Of a DNA stretch of 64,000 nucleotides, positions 40,126 through 48,376 are shown piece after piece. This DNA is from G963691835 sp963691835 (GTDB lineage: Bacteria > Pseudomonadota > Alphaproteobacteria > Thalassobaculales > Thalassobaculaceae). Below the pieces are notes generated by a model. It was not told the origin of the DNA, did not search any database, and worked only from the letters and a program-made list of their open reading frames with translations. The stretch lies in assembly GCA_963691835.1 (NCBI GenBank), contig OY829383.1, positions 1,302,001-1,366,000 of the forward strand, read 5' to 3'. Position 1 is the stretch's first letter. Every line of letters begins with the position of its first letter. A program made the position numbers and the translations under genes.

Positions 40126-42051
40126 CTAAGACGTTGCGGTAAGAACGTCGTCGTAAGGCATTGTGATTTCTTGCTTTAGGTGGTGCGGTGAAACCTGGGG
40201 AATGGCGTGTGGCCGATCCCGGTGATGTTCGCGGTACTGGTACGAGGAGACGTCAAAGAACGCTTTGACAGACCCCTCCCAATCGCCGTTCCGCTGCTTG
40301 GTGCATGCGATGGTTACGGTTGGGCGGCTAATCAGTTGATGATACTCCTCGTCTTCATCCCGGATACCGGACCGGATCTCCTCCGCCGCAAGCCACTGCA
40401 TCTGCTCAAGCTGCTTGTCCCGCATTACGCCGACAATGTTGGCCGCCTGACTGCCAATTTCAGATGTACCCTTGATGTCCTCGTTGCCGAGCATCTCGTT
40501 TGTGTCCCGTTTCCGTGAGTGCGCGACGAGGTGGACATGGACGTTCTTCTGGACGGCGAAGCCGACAAGCTCGAACACCGCGTTCTCCTGGGCCGTGAAG
40601 TCTTCCGGCCCCACCCCGTCGATCCGCATCAGGGAGTCCACGACGAACACGTCGACCCCGCACCGCCGCCGGGCGTACTCGAATACGGGGATCAACTCGT
40701 TGATGCCGGACTTGCCCACGACGTTAAACAGCCAGAGGCGGTCGTCGAAGAAGCTGAAGCAATTGGACACAATCTGCTGCGTGGGTGTGCCAGTCCCGCT
40801 GGCTTGCCGGACCATCCGTTCGACCACCCTAGAAGGCCGCATCTCGAGGGATGCGATGAGCACCCGCCCGCCGTCCTGCATACACTGAAGGAGCGAGTGT
40901 CCGAGCACCTGGCTCTTTCCGGCCCCGGTCGCGCCCTGCCAAACCGTCATGTCGCCGGGGCGAAAGACGAGCTCCCCCAACGAGGGAAGCGCCATCCGGT
41001 ATCCTGGGTCGGGCACCTCCCCGAAGAACCGGTTCACGACGTCCCGCTCCACATCCCGAGCGGAGATAAGCTCCTCGGGCGTGAAGGACTCCGCCTCGTC
41101 GTAGGCCATCCGCATAATCTCGGGGCCAAGCCCTTCGTCGGTTAGGGCCTCGTTGGCGTCCTTGGCCGGGAGCCGGATAATCCGGCAACGCTCCTTGCCC
41201 AGCCGGTCGACAAGCGCCTCTAGCGCCTCCTCCCCGGCGTCGTCCGCGTCCATCGACAGGTAGATGGTTTCGAAGCGGTCGAGGTTGTCCCACTCAAGGT
41301 CGATCCATTGCTGCTTGTTCCCGCCGCCGCCGCCGAACGGGACCGACAGCGCGGGGATGCCGATCTCCCCCCACGACATGGCGTCGATCTCGCCCTCGGT
41401 GATAACCACCTCGCGGGCGTCCTCGGGGATCGCTTGCCAGCCGAACAGGATGGGCGCCATCCCGCCGTGAAGGGGCGCGGTGCGGGCCTTGCCGTTCTCG
41501 TCGCGGTCGATGCTGCGGTATTTGACAAGGGCCGGCTCACCCGCTGGGGTAAAGAACGGCAGGATGATTTGCCGCCCCCGCGAACCGACCCGGTAGGCGT
41601 CCACCGTCTCCGGTGACAGGCCCCGCTCGTCCACAAGGTAGGCCAGCGGTGCGCCCTCGGCTTTCACCGCGTAGGGCTTCAACTCCGGTTTGCGGTACTC
41701 GCGCCTTCGGCCGGACGGGCGGCCCACGGGGGCGTCCTGGATCCCCAGGTAGGCTTTCACCTCCTTGATGGTCTCCGCGATGGTCAACCCCTTGGACAGC
41801 CGCCACAGGTCAATGATGTCGCCGGACTCGCCCGTTGCGAAATCCGACCACAGGCCCCGCTTGCCGCTGGCCGATAGCTCCACCTTGAGCGACCCCCCAC
41901 CCCGCTTGCGGGGCGCGGCGCCGTGGATGTCGCCGACCGCCCACTCGGTGCCCACCTTGGCGCCGTTCGGCAGGAGGTGGCGAACCACGGCTTCGCACTG
42001 TGACTCCAGCCGGGCGCGCATTTCGCTAATGTCGACCGCGTACCCGCTCAT
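40126..42051 (-). CDS. Primase-helicase (TOPRIM + DnaB-like, T7 gp4/Twinkle type)
   Basis: A 641-residue protein. N-terminus (residues 1-105) with GLWSDFATGESGDIIDLWR, a zinc-finger-less primase-like start; TOPRIM domain with VVITEGEIDAMSW (~215) and LSMDADDAGEEAL (~267); RecA-like helicase with Walker A GATGAGKS (~371) and a FVVDSLMRIDG Walker B region (~460). NVHVHLVAHSRKRDTNEML and KGTSEIGSQAANIV match the replicative helicase core. It primes and unwinds phage DNA. ATGA with the DUF1376 gene upstream. Confidence 0.9.
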   Translation of the reverse strand: MSGYAVDISEMRARLESQCEAVVRHLLPNGAKVGTEWAVGDIHGAAPRKRGGGSLKVELSASGKRGLWSDFATGESGDIIDLWRLSKGLTIAETIKEVKAYLGIQDAPVGRPSGRRREYRKPELKPYAVKAEGAPLAYLVDERGLSPETVDAYRVGSRGRQIILPFFTPAGEPALVKYRSIDRDENGKARTAPLHGGMAPILFGWQAIPEDAREVVITEGEIDAMSWGEIGIPALSVPFGGGGGNKQQWIDLEWDNLDRFETIYLSMDADDAGEEALEALVDRLGKERCRIIRLPAKDANEALTDEGLGPEIMRMAYDEAESFTPEELISARDVERDVVNRFFGEVPDPGYRMALPSLGELVFRPGDMTVWQGATGAGKSQVLGHSLLQCMQDGGRVLIASLEMRPSRVVERMVRQASGTGTPTQQIVSNCFSFFDDRLWLFNVVGKSGINELIPVFEYARRRCGVDVFVVDSLMRIDGVGPEDFTAQENAVFELVGFAVQKNVHVHLVAHSRKRDTNEMLGNEDIKGTSEIGSQAANIVGVMRDKQLEQMQWLAAEEIRSGIRDEDEEYHQLISRPTVTIACTKQRNGDWEGSVKAFFDVSSYQYREHHRDRPHAIPQVSPHHLKQEITMPYDDVLTATS

Positions 42052-43028
42052 GTCGCACCCCCTTTGCGCTGCTCGGCCAGCTTGCGGGCCAGCGGGACAA
42101 GCTGCTTGAACCGATCAGGGTTCTCGCGCTGAAGGCTGTTCCGCCAGTTCGGCTCGTCCAGGAACCGCGCAACGTCCGGGTCTTCGCCCGGTGCTGTCCT
42201 GGGCGTAGGCGGTGCTCCACCTGGGGTCGGTGCTTGGCGGTCAACGTCGCCGCGAACCCAATTCGCCCACGTCTTGTCCCAATTCACCTTGCGGGCCTGC
42301 CCACCGCTGGCGGCACCCCAATAGTCGACGAAGCGGTCGAACACGGTTTGCAGCCGGTCGGGCCTAAGCCCCAGGTCGAGGGCCTTCTGGCGGCGACTGT
42401 CGGTTAGCGCAAAGTCATCCGGGATACGGTAACCACGCTTTGCTTTCCCCCCTCCAGGGGGGCTACGGGGGGTAGTAACTTCTTCTTCTTTATCTCTATC
42501 TACATCTATATGGCATTGCGTCCGCAGAGCATCCGCAGTGCCCTCGCTATGCGTCCGCAGTGCGTCCGCAGTGCGACCGGTTTGCTCCGATGTGGTTTCA
42601 GCAGAGCGTTCGTTCTGCTTAGAAGTCTTCCGGGCATTGCGCGAGGTCGGTTTCGGCAATGCGTCCGCACCGAGCTTGACCACATTGGTGTCCGGCGGAG
42701 GGGCCTTCCCATGGCGCACCGCCGCTGCTCTGCGGGCGCCTTCTGTCTTAGTTGCGGCCTTCTTCAACTCGGCCTCGATCCGCCCATGGGTCCAGGCCTC
42801 CCCGTCGTCCAGGAAGAACTCGGCCAGGGTGTCGCGGTGCTCACCCCACTCGTCGGGTGTAAGGCCCGCGATCCTGGCGAGCTTGTCGTCGTCGCTGGGA
42901 AGGGGACGGCGCCGTTGCCAGTAGGCAAAGATCAGACGGAGATAAGCGCCATGCTCAAGCGTCGTGAGGTGGCTGGTATCAGCCAAGTACTCAGACACGT
43001 AGAACGGCATGAACGGAAGGGATGGCAT
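42048..43028 (-). CDS. DUF1376 replication-initiator-like protein
   Basis: A 326-residue protein (MPSLPFMPFYVSEYLADTSH...). The DUF1376 domain (residues ~3-95) has the typical 'MPfYv.dYlaDT.hLs..ehGAYl.Li..yw'. A low-complexity linker (residues ~110-190) follows, with repeated ADALRTHSEGTADALRTQ. The C-terminal helical part has RGYRIPDDFALTDSRRQKAL and VNWDKTWANWVRG, seen in phage O-like initiators. It probably loads the helicase at 42051. Confidence 0.82.
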   Translation of the reverse strand: MPSLPFMPFYVSEYLADTSHLTTLEHGAYLRLIFAYWQRRRPLPSDDDKLARIAGLTPDEWGEHRDTLAEFFLDDGEAWTHGRIEAELKKAATKTEGARRAAAVRHGKAPPPDTNVVKLGADALPKPTSRNARKTSKQNERSAETTSEQTGRTADALRTHSEGTADALRTQCHIDVDRDKEEEVTTPRSPPGGGKAKRGYRIPDDFALTDSRRQKALDLGLRPDRLQTVFDRFVDYWGAASGGQARKVNWDKTWANWVRGDVDRQAPTPGGAPPTPRTAPGEDPDVARFLDEPNWRNSLQRENPDRFKQLVPLARKLAEQRKGGAT

Positions 43029-43052
43029 TACCGAAAACCCTTGAGTTCTCGG

Positions 43053-43553
43053 CTATGATGCGTTAGACAGCAACAGGTCATTTGAGACTCCTTCTTCACC
43101 CAGTAGAACCACGCCCTGGATCGTTGCCGCGATCTGGGGCGTTTCCGTTTCCGACAGGCGAGCGAGAACCACACGAACCCGATCTGTCGGCCGATAGAGT
43201 TTGGTTACGACCAAAGCCGCAATCTGGCGGTCGTCGTGGTAAACGAGGCCGTTCAAAGCGTCGGCGATGAGCTTGGTGCCGTTGTCCGCGTCCGGCGTCT
43301 TGTCGAACCAGGGACAGCGATCGAGCCGGGCGCGCTCCGCACGGGACATCCCCTTGGGAAACCGGAACGAAAGTTCCAAACCCAGGAGCACGGGGCCGGT
43401 CCACGGTGACCGTGGAAATCCCGCCGCGCACCGCGCTCGCATACGAATGTACTGCTCAATACTTGTGATTTTACCCGATTTGTATGTGCATTTTCCCGAG
43501 CGGCGGGCGCGCTCCCAGGCTTTTGGCCGCATATCTAAGTTGAAAACGACCAT
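43053..43553 (-). CDS. rusA: RusA-like Holliday junction resolvase
   Basis: A 166-residue protein (MVVFNLDMRPKAWERARRSG...). The RusA-type active site is visible: TPDADNGTKLIADALNGLVYHDDRQIAAL, with conserved Asp residues (DxDN, DALNG, DD.Q). It cleaves recombination junctions in phage DNA. One base separates it from the cro-like stop. Confidence 0.84.
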   Translation of the reverse strand: MVVFNLDMRPKAWERARRSGKCTYKSGKITSIEQYIRMRARCAAGFPRSPWTGPVLLGLELSFRFPKGMSRAERARLDRCPWFDKTPDADNGTKLIADALNGLVYHDDRQIAALVVTKLYRPTDRVRVVLARLSETETPQIAATIQGVVLLGEEGVSNDLLLSNAS

Positions 43554-43554
43554 C

Positions 43555-43764
43555 CTAGAGCGTCACCTTCTGTGCATACTGGGACATGTATGCATACAGC
43601 TTTCGGACCGTTCCAACGCGAGGATTCTGACCGTTCCGAACGTTGTGAAGAAAGTCAGGCGTCCCCAATGCGAGCTTGCACAAACGGGAGGGCGGTACGC
43701 TGTACTTCTCACAGAATTCCTCAATTGTAGAAACGATTTCTGTGGGGCTTGGAAACTCGTACAT
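43555..43764 (-). CDS. Cro-like small helix-turn-helix regulator
   Basis: A 69-residue protein from ATG 43764 (MYEFPSPTEIVSTIEEFCEK...), with AGGAG 7-8 nt upstream. KYSVPPSRLCKLALGTPDFLHNVRNG is HTH-like and GTVRKLYAYMSQYAQK closes the domain. It lies opposite the CI-like repressor across an operator region, which is where Cro is found. First gene of the leftward early operon. Confidence 0.72.
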   Translation of the reverse strand: MYEFPSPTEIVSTIEEFCEKYSVPPSRLCKLALGTPDFLHNVRNGQNPRVGTVRKLYAYMSQYAQKVTL

Positions 43765-43785
43765 AGCCACTCCTAACGTCTTAGG

Positions 43786-43820
43786 AAATTGTAAATACAC
43801 TATGTTGTATTGTTATACAA
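43786..43820. promoter_or_regulatory. cI/cro operator-promoter region
   Basis: A 20-mer at 43786-43805, AAATTGTAAATACACTATGT, matches the reverse complement of the 23479 palindrome in 14 of 20 positions. A second element, TTGTAT-TGTT-ATACAA, lies at 43805-43820. On the plus strand TTGTAA (43789-43794) and TTATAC (43813-43818) form a promoter (18-nt spacer) for the repressor. Two operators between divergent regulators resemble a lambda OR-like switch. Confidence 0.68.
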
Positions 43821-43944
43821 GTGGGAGCCAGATACTACCAGAAAGAGAGCTAGCGCCTCGCCGAACAACCGTGTTATGTATCAAGCCACTCGCTCCATAG
43901 GTGTGGAGCGGCATCATTGCGGCCAAAGCCGGGAGGGCGGGCTA

Positions 43945-44724
43945 TTGCTGTCAGAAGAAAAGAAAGAGTACGGTGAACTCACAACGGGGAACGTTGTGGA
44001 GTTTGGGGACGTGAGCAATCAAAACGGTTTAAGCCAAAGGGCGTCGGTAGACGAAAGTCTTCCTCCCGATATGTATAGGGTGCGCGTAGCACTGGTCCAA
44101 GCAGCGGAAACACAGTCGATTCCCCTAGCTGCATTGTCCAAGATGCTCGGCAAGGACCCGTCGTACCTGCATCAATTCGTTAAGCGTCACACTCCGAAGC
44201 ATCTAGACGAGGCGGCGCGAAAGACCTTGTCGAAGAGGCTGGGCATCCATGAGTCGCAACTGGCGCCGCCGGGCTTGTTCAACGATCCGCCACAAATGGC
44301 GTCACCGGAGGAGCTTGTCGCAATCCAGGGGAGCGTCGGCGACTACGGGAACATCGTGCGCGCGGACACACCGCTTGGGTGGGTTCAGACCAACCCCCGG
44401 CTGGCCGGTGTGGTCGGCGTGTATGTGCTGGAGATCCGCACGGACCACCTCGCGCCGTTCTTCCATAGGGGCGACCACCTGTTTGTCCACCCGACGCAGA
44501 TTGCCACGTCCGGCAACCTCGTGATCGTTGGTAAAGACGAGCGGTCAATACTCGCGCGCCTCCCGGAAGGAGATGACACCGAACCGGGGGTCCGGCTGGT
44601 AAACGAACCAAAGCAAAGCGATGCGGTCGAAGAGATCTTTTCCATGGTGGCATATACACGGACCCTCAACCTCAACGATGTGGACTCCCTCCACGTCGTT
44701 GCCAGCGTGGATTTCCGCGTCTAG
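43945..44724 (+). CDS. CI-like repressor with degenerate S24 domain
   Basis: N-terminal helix-turn-helix: MYRVRVALVQAAETQSIPLAALSKMLGKDPSYLHQFVKRH region. The C-terminal S24/LexA-like fold has EIRTDHLAPFFHRGDHLFVHP, where the family has 'g.SM.P.f..GD...V.p'; the catalytic Ser position reads His and the usual Lys is not evident (SILARLPEG), so self-cleavage is unlikely. The start is uncertain: TTG 43945 (GGGAGG 8 nt upstream) is used; GTG 44011 and ATG 44071 are alternatives. It probably maintains lysogeny via the AT-rich operators. Confidence 0.75.
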   Translation: MLSEEKKEYGELTTGNVVEFGDVSNQNGLSQRASVDESLPPDMYRVRVALVQAAETQSIPLAALSKMLGKDPSYLHQFVKRHTPKHLDEAARKTLSKRLGIHESQLAPPGLFNDPPQMASPEELVAIQGSVGDYGNIVRADTPLGWVQTNPRLAGVVGVYVLEIRTDHLAPFFHRGDHLFVHPTQIATSGNLVIVGKDERSILARLPEGDDTEPGVRLVNEPKQSDAVEEIFSMVAYTRTLNLNDVDSLHVVASVDFRV

Positions 44725-44754
44725 TCACTAGCGTTATCTTACTACCGCAGACCA

Positions 44755-44787
44755 GCGTCTGCCCTCCGGGGCGGGCGCTTTATTTTT
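44755..44787 (+). terminator. Rho-independent terminator after the repressor gene
   Basis: A 10-bp stem, GCGTCTGCCC / GGGCGGGCGC (two G-U pairs) with a TCCG loop, is followed by TTTATTTTT. It lies 30 nt after the repressor stop and isolates it from the recombination operon. Confidence 0.85.
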
Positions 44788-44790
44788 GTC

Positions 44791-44827
44791 TTGGCCTCGT
44801 TAAATTAACAATGTTATATTGTTAATT
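44791..44827 (+). promoter_or_regulatory. Promoter with large palindrome before the recombination operon
   Basis: AATTAACAAT-GTTAT-ATTGTTAATT (44803-44827) is a perfect 10-bp inverted repeat. A possible -10, TATATT (44815-44820), lies in its centre, with TTGGCC (44791-44796) 18 nt upstream. The half-site GTT(A/G)TATTGTTA also occurs at 43804-43815, but the spacing differs from the 20-mer sites, so it may bind another regulator. Confidence 0.62.
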
Positions 44828-44887
44828 AACGCTCCGATAACGGCGGCGTTACGTGCCCAACGCGGCACTTCCACAGCGAGGTATGCG

Positions 44888-45181
44888 ATGAAACAAACCA
44901 TAGAAACGTGTTTTATCACAATCGATACCCATCTCCCGAGGGTGGATTGTGATGTCGAGGTTGAGTATCGGGTTGACTACCGAATGCTTGGTGGTCGGGT
45001 CGACATTATCGACGTTGCCCGGTCATACATCATGACCAACATGCTCACCGGCCAACTCCGCATGACGGAGTTCGAACCGCTGGACCAGAAGACCCGCGAC
45101 ACCATCCTGTTTGGGCACGAGCCCAACCGCATCGCCTTTATGGCGGCGGTCGAGGAGGAAGCGCGTCGTGCAGCCGCGTAG
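44888..45181 (+). CDS. Hypothetical protein, first gene of the rightward early operon
   Basis: A 97-residue protein from ATG 44888 (MKQTIETCFITIDTHLPRVD...), with GAGG 7 nt upstream. VDCDVEVEYRVDYRMLGGRV and DIIDVARSYIMTNMLTGQLR suggest a small alpha/beta domain. It follows the palindromic promoter. No family recognised. Confidence 0.65.
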   Translation: MKQTIETCFITIDTHLPRVDCDVEVEYRVDYRMLGGRVDIIDVARSYIMTNMLTGQLRMTEFEPLDQKTRDTILFGHEPNRIAFMAAVEEEARRAAA

Positions 45182-45512
45182 CACCGACCAGCCGGTCCCC
45201 GGTTTCTACTCGGTGCGGCTACGGCGGGGCGCGGCTCCGTGCGTTGCCGAGATCCGATGGGAACAACCGCTAGACCCGGTGACCGGCGAAACGCTGGACC
45301 GCTCGTACCGCTACACGGTGCGGATCAACGGGGTGTTCTTCTACGACGACGCCACACTCTGGAAGGTCCACGACTACGGGCGGCCGATTTCTCGGGTCGT
45401 CCACGACAACCACATCGACCGAGCGCGTTGGGCGCTCCGTTACGACCCCGAAAACCCGATCTGCAACCCCCTTCGCCGCGCGGACGTGGCGGACGTGCAG
45501 ATCCGACTCTAG
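45168..45512 (+). CDS. Hypothetical protein of the early operon
   Basis: A 114-residue protein from GTG 45168 (VQPRSTDQPVPGFYSVRLRR...), with GAGGAGG 8 nt upstream. RINGVFFYDDATLWKVHDYG and HDNHIDRARWALRYDPENP suggest a compact domain. The start overlaps the upstream gene by 14 nt. No family. Confidence 0.6.
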   Translation: MQPRSTDQPVPGFYSVRLRRGAAPCVAEIRWEQPLDPVTGETLDRSYRYTVRINGVFFYDDATLWKVHDYGRPISRVVHDNHIDRARWALRYDPENPICNPLRRADVADVQIRL

Positions 45513-45521
45513 GAGGGCTCT

Positions 45522-46052
45522 ATGCCTGACACGAACGCCCCACTAATGGGGCACAACGCGGCACCCGATACGGCGTCCCTTGACCCGTCGCTGGCGACCG
45601 CAACCCGGCTTCTCGGTCTTTACGAGAAGCTCGGCGAAACCGACATCACCGAGGACAACGCGCCCGAGGTGGTTACGATGGTAAAGCAGATTACCTTGCT
45701 TACGAACCAGCTCGACACCGACCGCAAGGCGGCCGATGCGGAGTGGAAGAAGTCCATTCCCCAGGCCATTGTTGATGCCGTTAAGGCGTTGAAAAAGCTG
45801 GTGGTGGCCAAGGAAGACGCGAAGGCGCTTCTGGCCGGTTACATGGTTGCCACCAACCAGACGATCATTACCAACGATTATGGCAACTCCGCCAAGCTTC
45901 AGAACGACTTGGTGTTCGTGATCGCGGAACCGGACAAGATCCCCCGGAAGTTCCTCAAGGTCGACGAGGGGGCCGTCAAGAAGGCCCTCAAGGAAGGCCA
46001 GGACGTGCCGGGCGCCTACCTCGACGAACAGAAAACCGTGGTGGTGAGATGA
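45522..46052 (+). CDS. Recombination-associated phage protein (unknown family)
   Basis: A 176-residue acidic protein (MPDTNAPLMGHNAAPDTASL...) with a helical centre (VTMVKQITLLTNQLDTDRKA...AEWKKSIPQAIVDAVKALKK) and a C-terminal IPRKFLKVDEGAVKKALKEG with DVPGAYLDEQKTVVVR. This C-terminal type is common in proteins encoded just before recT in alphaproteobacterial phages. Possible DNA-end or recombination helper. ATGA with 46049. Confidence 0.62.
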   Translation: MPDTNAPLMGHNAAPDTASLDPSLATATRLLGLYEKLGETDITEDNAPEVVTMVKQITLLTNQLDTDRKAADAEWKKSIPQAIVDAVKALKKLVVAKEDAKALLAGYMVATNQTIITNDYGNSAKLQNDLVFVIAEPDKIPRKFLKVDEGAVKKALKEGQDVPGAYLDEQKTVVVR

Positions 46053-46339
46053 GCACCGCGGACGATCTGTTCGATTACTCGCGCGGGCGGGAGGCAACCT
46101 CCGCCGCCGCCCGTGCCAGTATCGACGCGCCGACGGTTCGAGGCCTTGTGCTCGATACCGTCCGCGCCGCCGGGACCTACGGAGCGACCACCGAGGAAAT
46201 CGCGGCCAAGCTCAACATCGGCTACCCCATGGTCCAGCCCCGCACGTCCGAGCTACGGCACCAGGGCCGGATCAAGGACTCCGGCACCCGCCGGTTCAAC
46301 CGGTCGGGCCGCACCGTCATCGTATGGGTGCTGTCGTGA
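46049..46339 (+). CDS. Winged-helix-type DNA-binding protein
   Basis: A 96-residue protein (MSTADDLFDYSRGREATSAA...). RGLVLDTVRAAGTYGATTEEIAAKLN followed by PRTSELRHQGRIKDSGTRRF is a winged helix in the style of phage-end HTH proteins. Starts at the ATGA of 46052. Possible regulator of the recombination genes. Confidence 0.65.
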   Translation: MSTADDLFDYSRGREATSAAARASIDAPTVRGLVLDTVRAAGTYGATTEEIAAKLNIGYPMVQPRTSELRHQGRIKDSGTRRFNRSGRTVIVWVLS

Positions 46340-46548
46340 CCGAGGGTCGATACCCCTTCAACGCCAAATGCTCCGACAAGCGGTGCGGTCACATCTGGCC
46401 GGTCGCATACCTCCCGATGGACCTTCGGACATTCTGTAACGTTGCCAAATCGGCCATCTGTCCGATGTGCGGCGACCGCAGCCCAAAGGTGGCCTACGGG
46501 GGAACGGCGGTGGGCATCACCACCACCCAGGACGTGGAGATCCCATGA
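46336..46548 (+). CDS. Small zinc-ribbon protein
   Basis: A 70-residue protein from GTG 46336, overlapping the upstream TGA (GTGA). Cys pairs AKCSDKRCGHIW and ICPMCGDR form a zinc ribbon. The end overlaps the next ATG (ATGA). Function unknown. Confidence 0.6.
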   Translation: MTEGRYPFNAKCSDKRCGHIWPVAYLPMDLRTFCNVAKSAICPMCGDRSPKVAYGGTAVGITTTQDVEIP

Positions 46549-46670
46549 TTTTCCGCTTCCTCCGAAACCTGTTCCAGCGACGACCTCCCCCGTCGCTGTT
46601 CCACAATGTGGTCGGTCTTCACATCGACCGCGCCACCCCTTCCACAACGAAACGGAGTCGCGCGCTATGA
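46545..46670 (+). CDS. Small basic protein (41 aa)
   Basis: MIFRFLRNLFQRRPPPSLFH... is a 41-residue basic peptide with an amphipathic start. ATGA overlaps at both ends (46545-46548 and 46667-46670). Probably translated as part of the coupled operon. Confidence 0.5.
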   Translation: MIFRFLRNLFQRRPPPSLFHNVVGLHIDRATPSTTKRSRAL

Positions 46671-47962
46671 ACGCGGTAATGAAAATCGATGAGAGGCGCG
46701 GAGGGTCGTTCGCGATCATCCCCTCCTCGCTCTCCGAGGTTAAACAGATCGTCGACATCATGGCCCAGGCCGATGTCGTCCCGGAGGCCTACAAGGACAA
46801 GGACCCCGCCGGGGGCAAGGTGGCGAACACCGGCAAGATGACTGTCGGCGTGATGGCCGGGTTGGAGGTCGGGTTAACGCCCATCCAATCGCTCCAGGTC
46901 ATTATGGTCGTGAACGGCATCCCTACGCTGTACGGCGACGGCATGCTGGCCCTTGTCCAGTCCAGCGGGTTGATGGCGGACTTCAAGGAGGAGATCGACA
47001 CCAGCACCCCGGACACCCCCATTGCAAGGTGTCGGGTTTGGCGCAAGGGGATGAAGACCGTCATTGAGCGAACGTTCGATTGGAACGACGCCAAGCGGGC
47101 GGAGCTTACCGGCAAGGGTCCGTGGAAGCAGTTCCCTAAGCGGATGCTCCAGATGCGGGCGCGCTCCTTCGCCCTCCGCGACGGTTTCGCGGACGTACTT
47201 AAGGGGATGAAGCTCCCGGACGAGGTGGGGTATGAGGACCCCATCGACGCGGCATTTGAGGTCGTTGAACCCATGCCCGCCAAGGTCCAGGAGACCCGGT
47301 CCACCACGACCCACGCAACCACCAACCGCAACGCGGGCGTGCCCCGTGCGGAGCGGACAGCGGCGGCGGCATCCACCATCACCGAGACGGTTGTGGAGGA
47401 CGCACCGCCGCCGGTCGAGGCGGAGAGCTACACGACGGTTTCGCTTGTCGACGAGGTGGGCGAGGTGCTGGCCGACTATGAGCCGGGCATCGATTTCTTC
47501 GCCGGTCTGCTGGAGCTTCTGGAGGGCGCGTTCCCCGGTGATCGCGAACAGATCATCGAGAACAACGAAGTCCAGATCGCGGAGTCCAGGCACGCAGCGC
47601 CGGACGACTACGCGGAGTTCGACGCCAGCCTCCAGGCGTACATGCCCAAACCGGCCAAGACCGAGGAACCGCCGAAGGAGAATCTCACCCCTAGTGGCGA
47701 GCTACCCTTGGAGGCCGAAGCGCCCCCCACGGCAGACCCCGCAGAATTCAAGGTCGAACCCGTGCGTCACAAGAACAAGGCCATCGACGGCATTCGGACG
47801 GTTGGCGAGTTGAGCAAGGCACTCAAACGTGCCCTTCACCCCCACGAAGCACGCGCGTTCTTGGAGGCGAACGGCGCTTTGCTGGACCAACTGGACGCCC
47901 TCAAACCGACCTTAACGCCGAACATCCGCGCAACCCTGGAACGGCGGATTAACCGTGAATAG
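46667..47962 (+). CDS. recT: RecT-family single-strand annealing protein
   Basis: A 431-residue protein from ATG 46667 (MNAVMKIDERRGGSFAIIPS...). The RecT core (residues ~15-200) shows GVMAGLEVGLTPIQSLQVIM, VVNGIPTLYGDGMLALVQSS and KGPWKQFPKRMLQMRARSFA, characteristic of RecT/Red-beta annealing proteins. A long acidic, low-complexity C-terminal extension (~200-350) leads to a last helical part with FLEANGALLDQLDALKPTLT. It anneals ssDNA for phage recombination. Confidence 0.88.
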   Translation: MNAVMKIDERRGGSFAIIPSSLSEVKQIVDIMAQADVVPEAYKDKDPAGGKVANTGKMTVGVMAGLEVGLTPIQSLQVIMVVNGIPTLYGDGMLALVQSSGLMADFKEEIDTSTPDTPIARCRVWRKGMKTVIERTFDWNDAKRAELTGKGPWKQFPKRMLQMRARSFALRDGFADVLKGMKLPDEVGYEDPIDAAFEVVEPMPAKVQETRSTTTHATTNRNAGVPRAERTAAAASTITETVVEDAPPPVEAESYTTVSLVDEVGEVLADYEPGIDFFAGLLELLEGAFPGDREQIIENNEVQIAESRHAAPDDYAEFDASLQAYMPKPAKTEEPPKENLTPSGELPLEAEAPPTADPAEFKVEPVRHKNKAIDGIRTVGELSKALKRALHPHEARAFLEANGALLDQLDALKPTLTPNIRATLERRINRE

Positions 47963-48140
47963 CCGCCCGTTCCTGTGGCCCGAGGAAGTCGCCGAGCGTT
48001 TGAGCCTGTCGGTTCGGACGCTCGCTGACTGGCGCGTGCAGCGCCGGGGGCCACCAACGACGAAGGTAGGCCGACGTGTCGTCTACCCCGCCGACGCTTT
48101 TTACCAGTGGGAACGCGAGCAAACGGAGTCCGCCGCATGA
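47955..48140 (+). CDS. Excisionase / AlpA-like HTH protein
   Basis: A 61-residue protein from GTG 47955 (VNSRPFLWPEEVAERLSLSV...). EEVAERLSLSVRTLADWRVQRRGPPTTKVGRRVVY is the MerR-like winged helix of phage excisionases ('e.aa.L..s..tl..wr..g..P...g...y'). It probably directs excision or regulates; no integrase is visible in the window. Overlaps recT by 8 nt. Confidence 0.72.
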   Translation: MNSRPFLWPEEVAERLSLSVRTLADWRVQRRGPPTTKVGRRVVYPADAFYQWEREQTESAA

Positions 48141-48376
48141 CTGGATACGACAACAATATGACCGGCGTCCTGTTCCGAAACGAAAAGAAGGAGAAGGACA
48201 GCCAACCGGATTATCGGGGTTCGGTAGAGATCCACGGCGAGAAATACAAACTCGCGGGATGGATTCGCGTGAAGAAGTCGGACGGAAAGAAGTTCTTGTC
48301 CCTCAAGATCGAAGAAGAAGGTGGCGGGGACTACCCAGGCGCCAGTGACACCCCCAACTCTGAGAGGCCCTTCTAA
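48137..48376 (+). CDS. DUF736-like small protein
   Basis: A 79-residue protein from ATG 48137 (MTGYDNNMTGVLFRNEKKEK...). 'mtGvLfrNekk....pDYrG.....g.kY.laGWi...k.Gk.flSLki' resembles small OB-like DUF736 proteins of mobile elements, possibly ssDNA-binding. Starts in an ATGA overlap. Confidence 0.65.
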   Translation: MTGYDNNMTGVLFRNEKKEKDSQPDYRGSVEIHGEKYKLAGWIRVKKSDGKKFLSLKIEEEGGGDYPGASDTPNSERPF

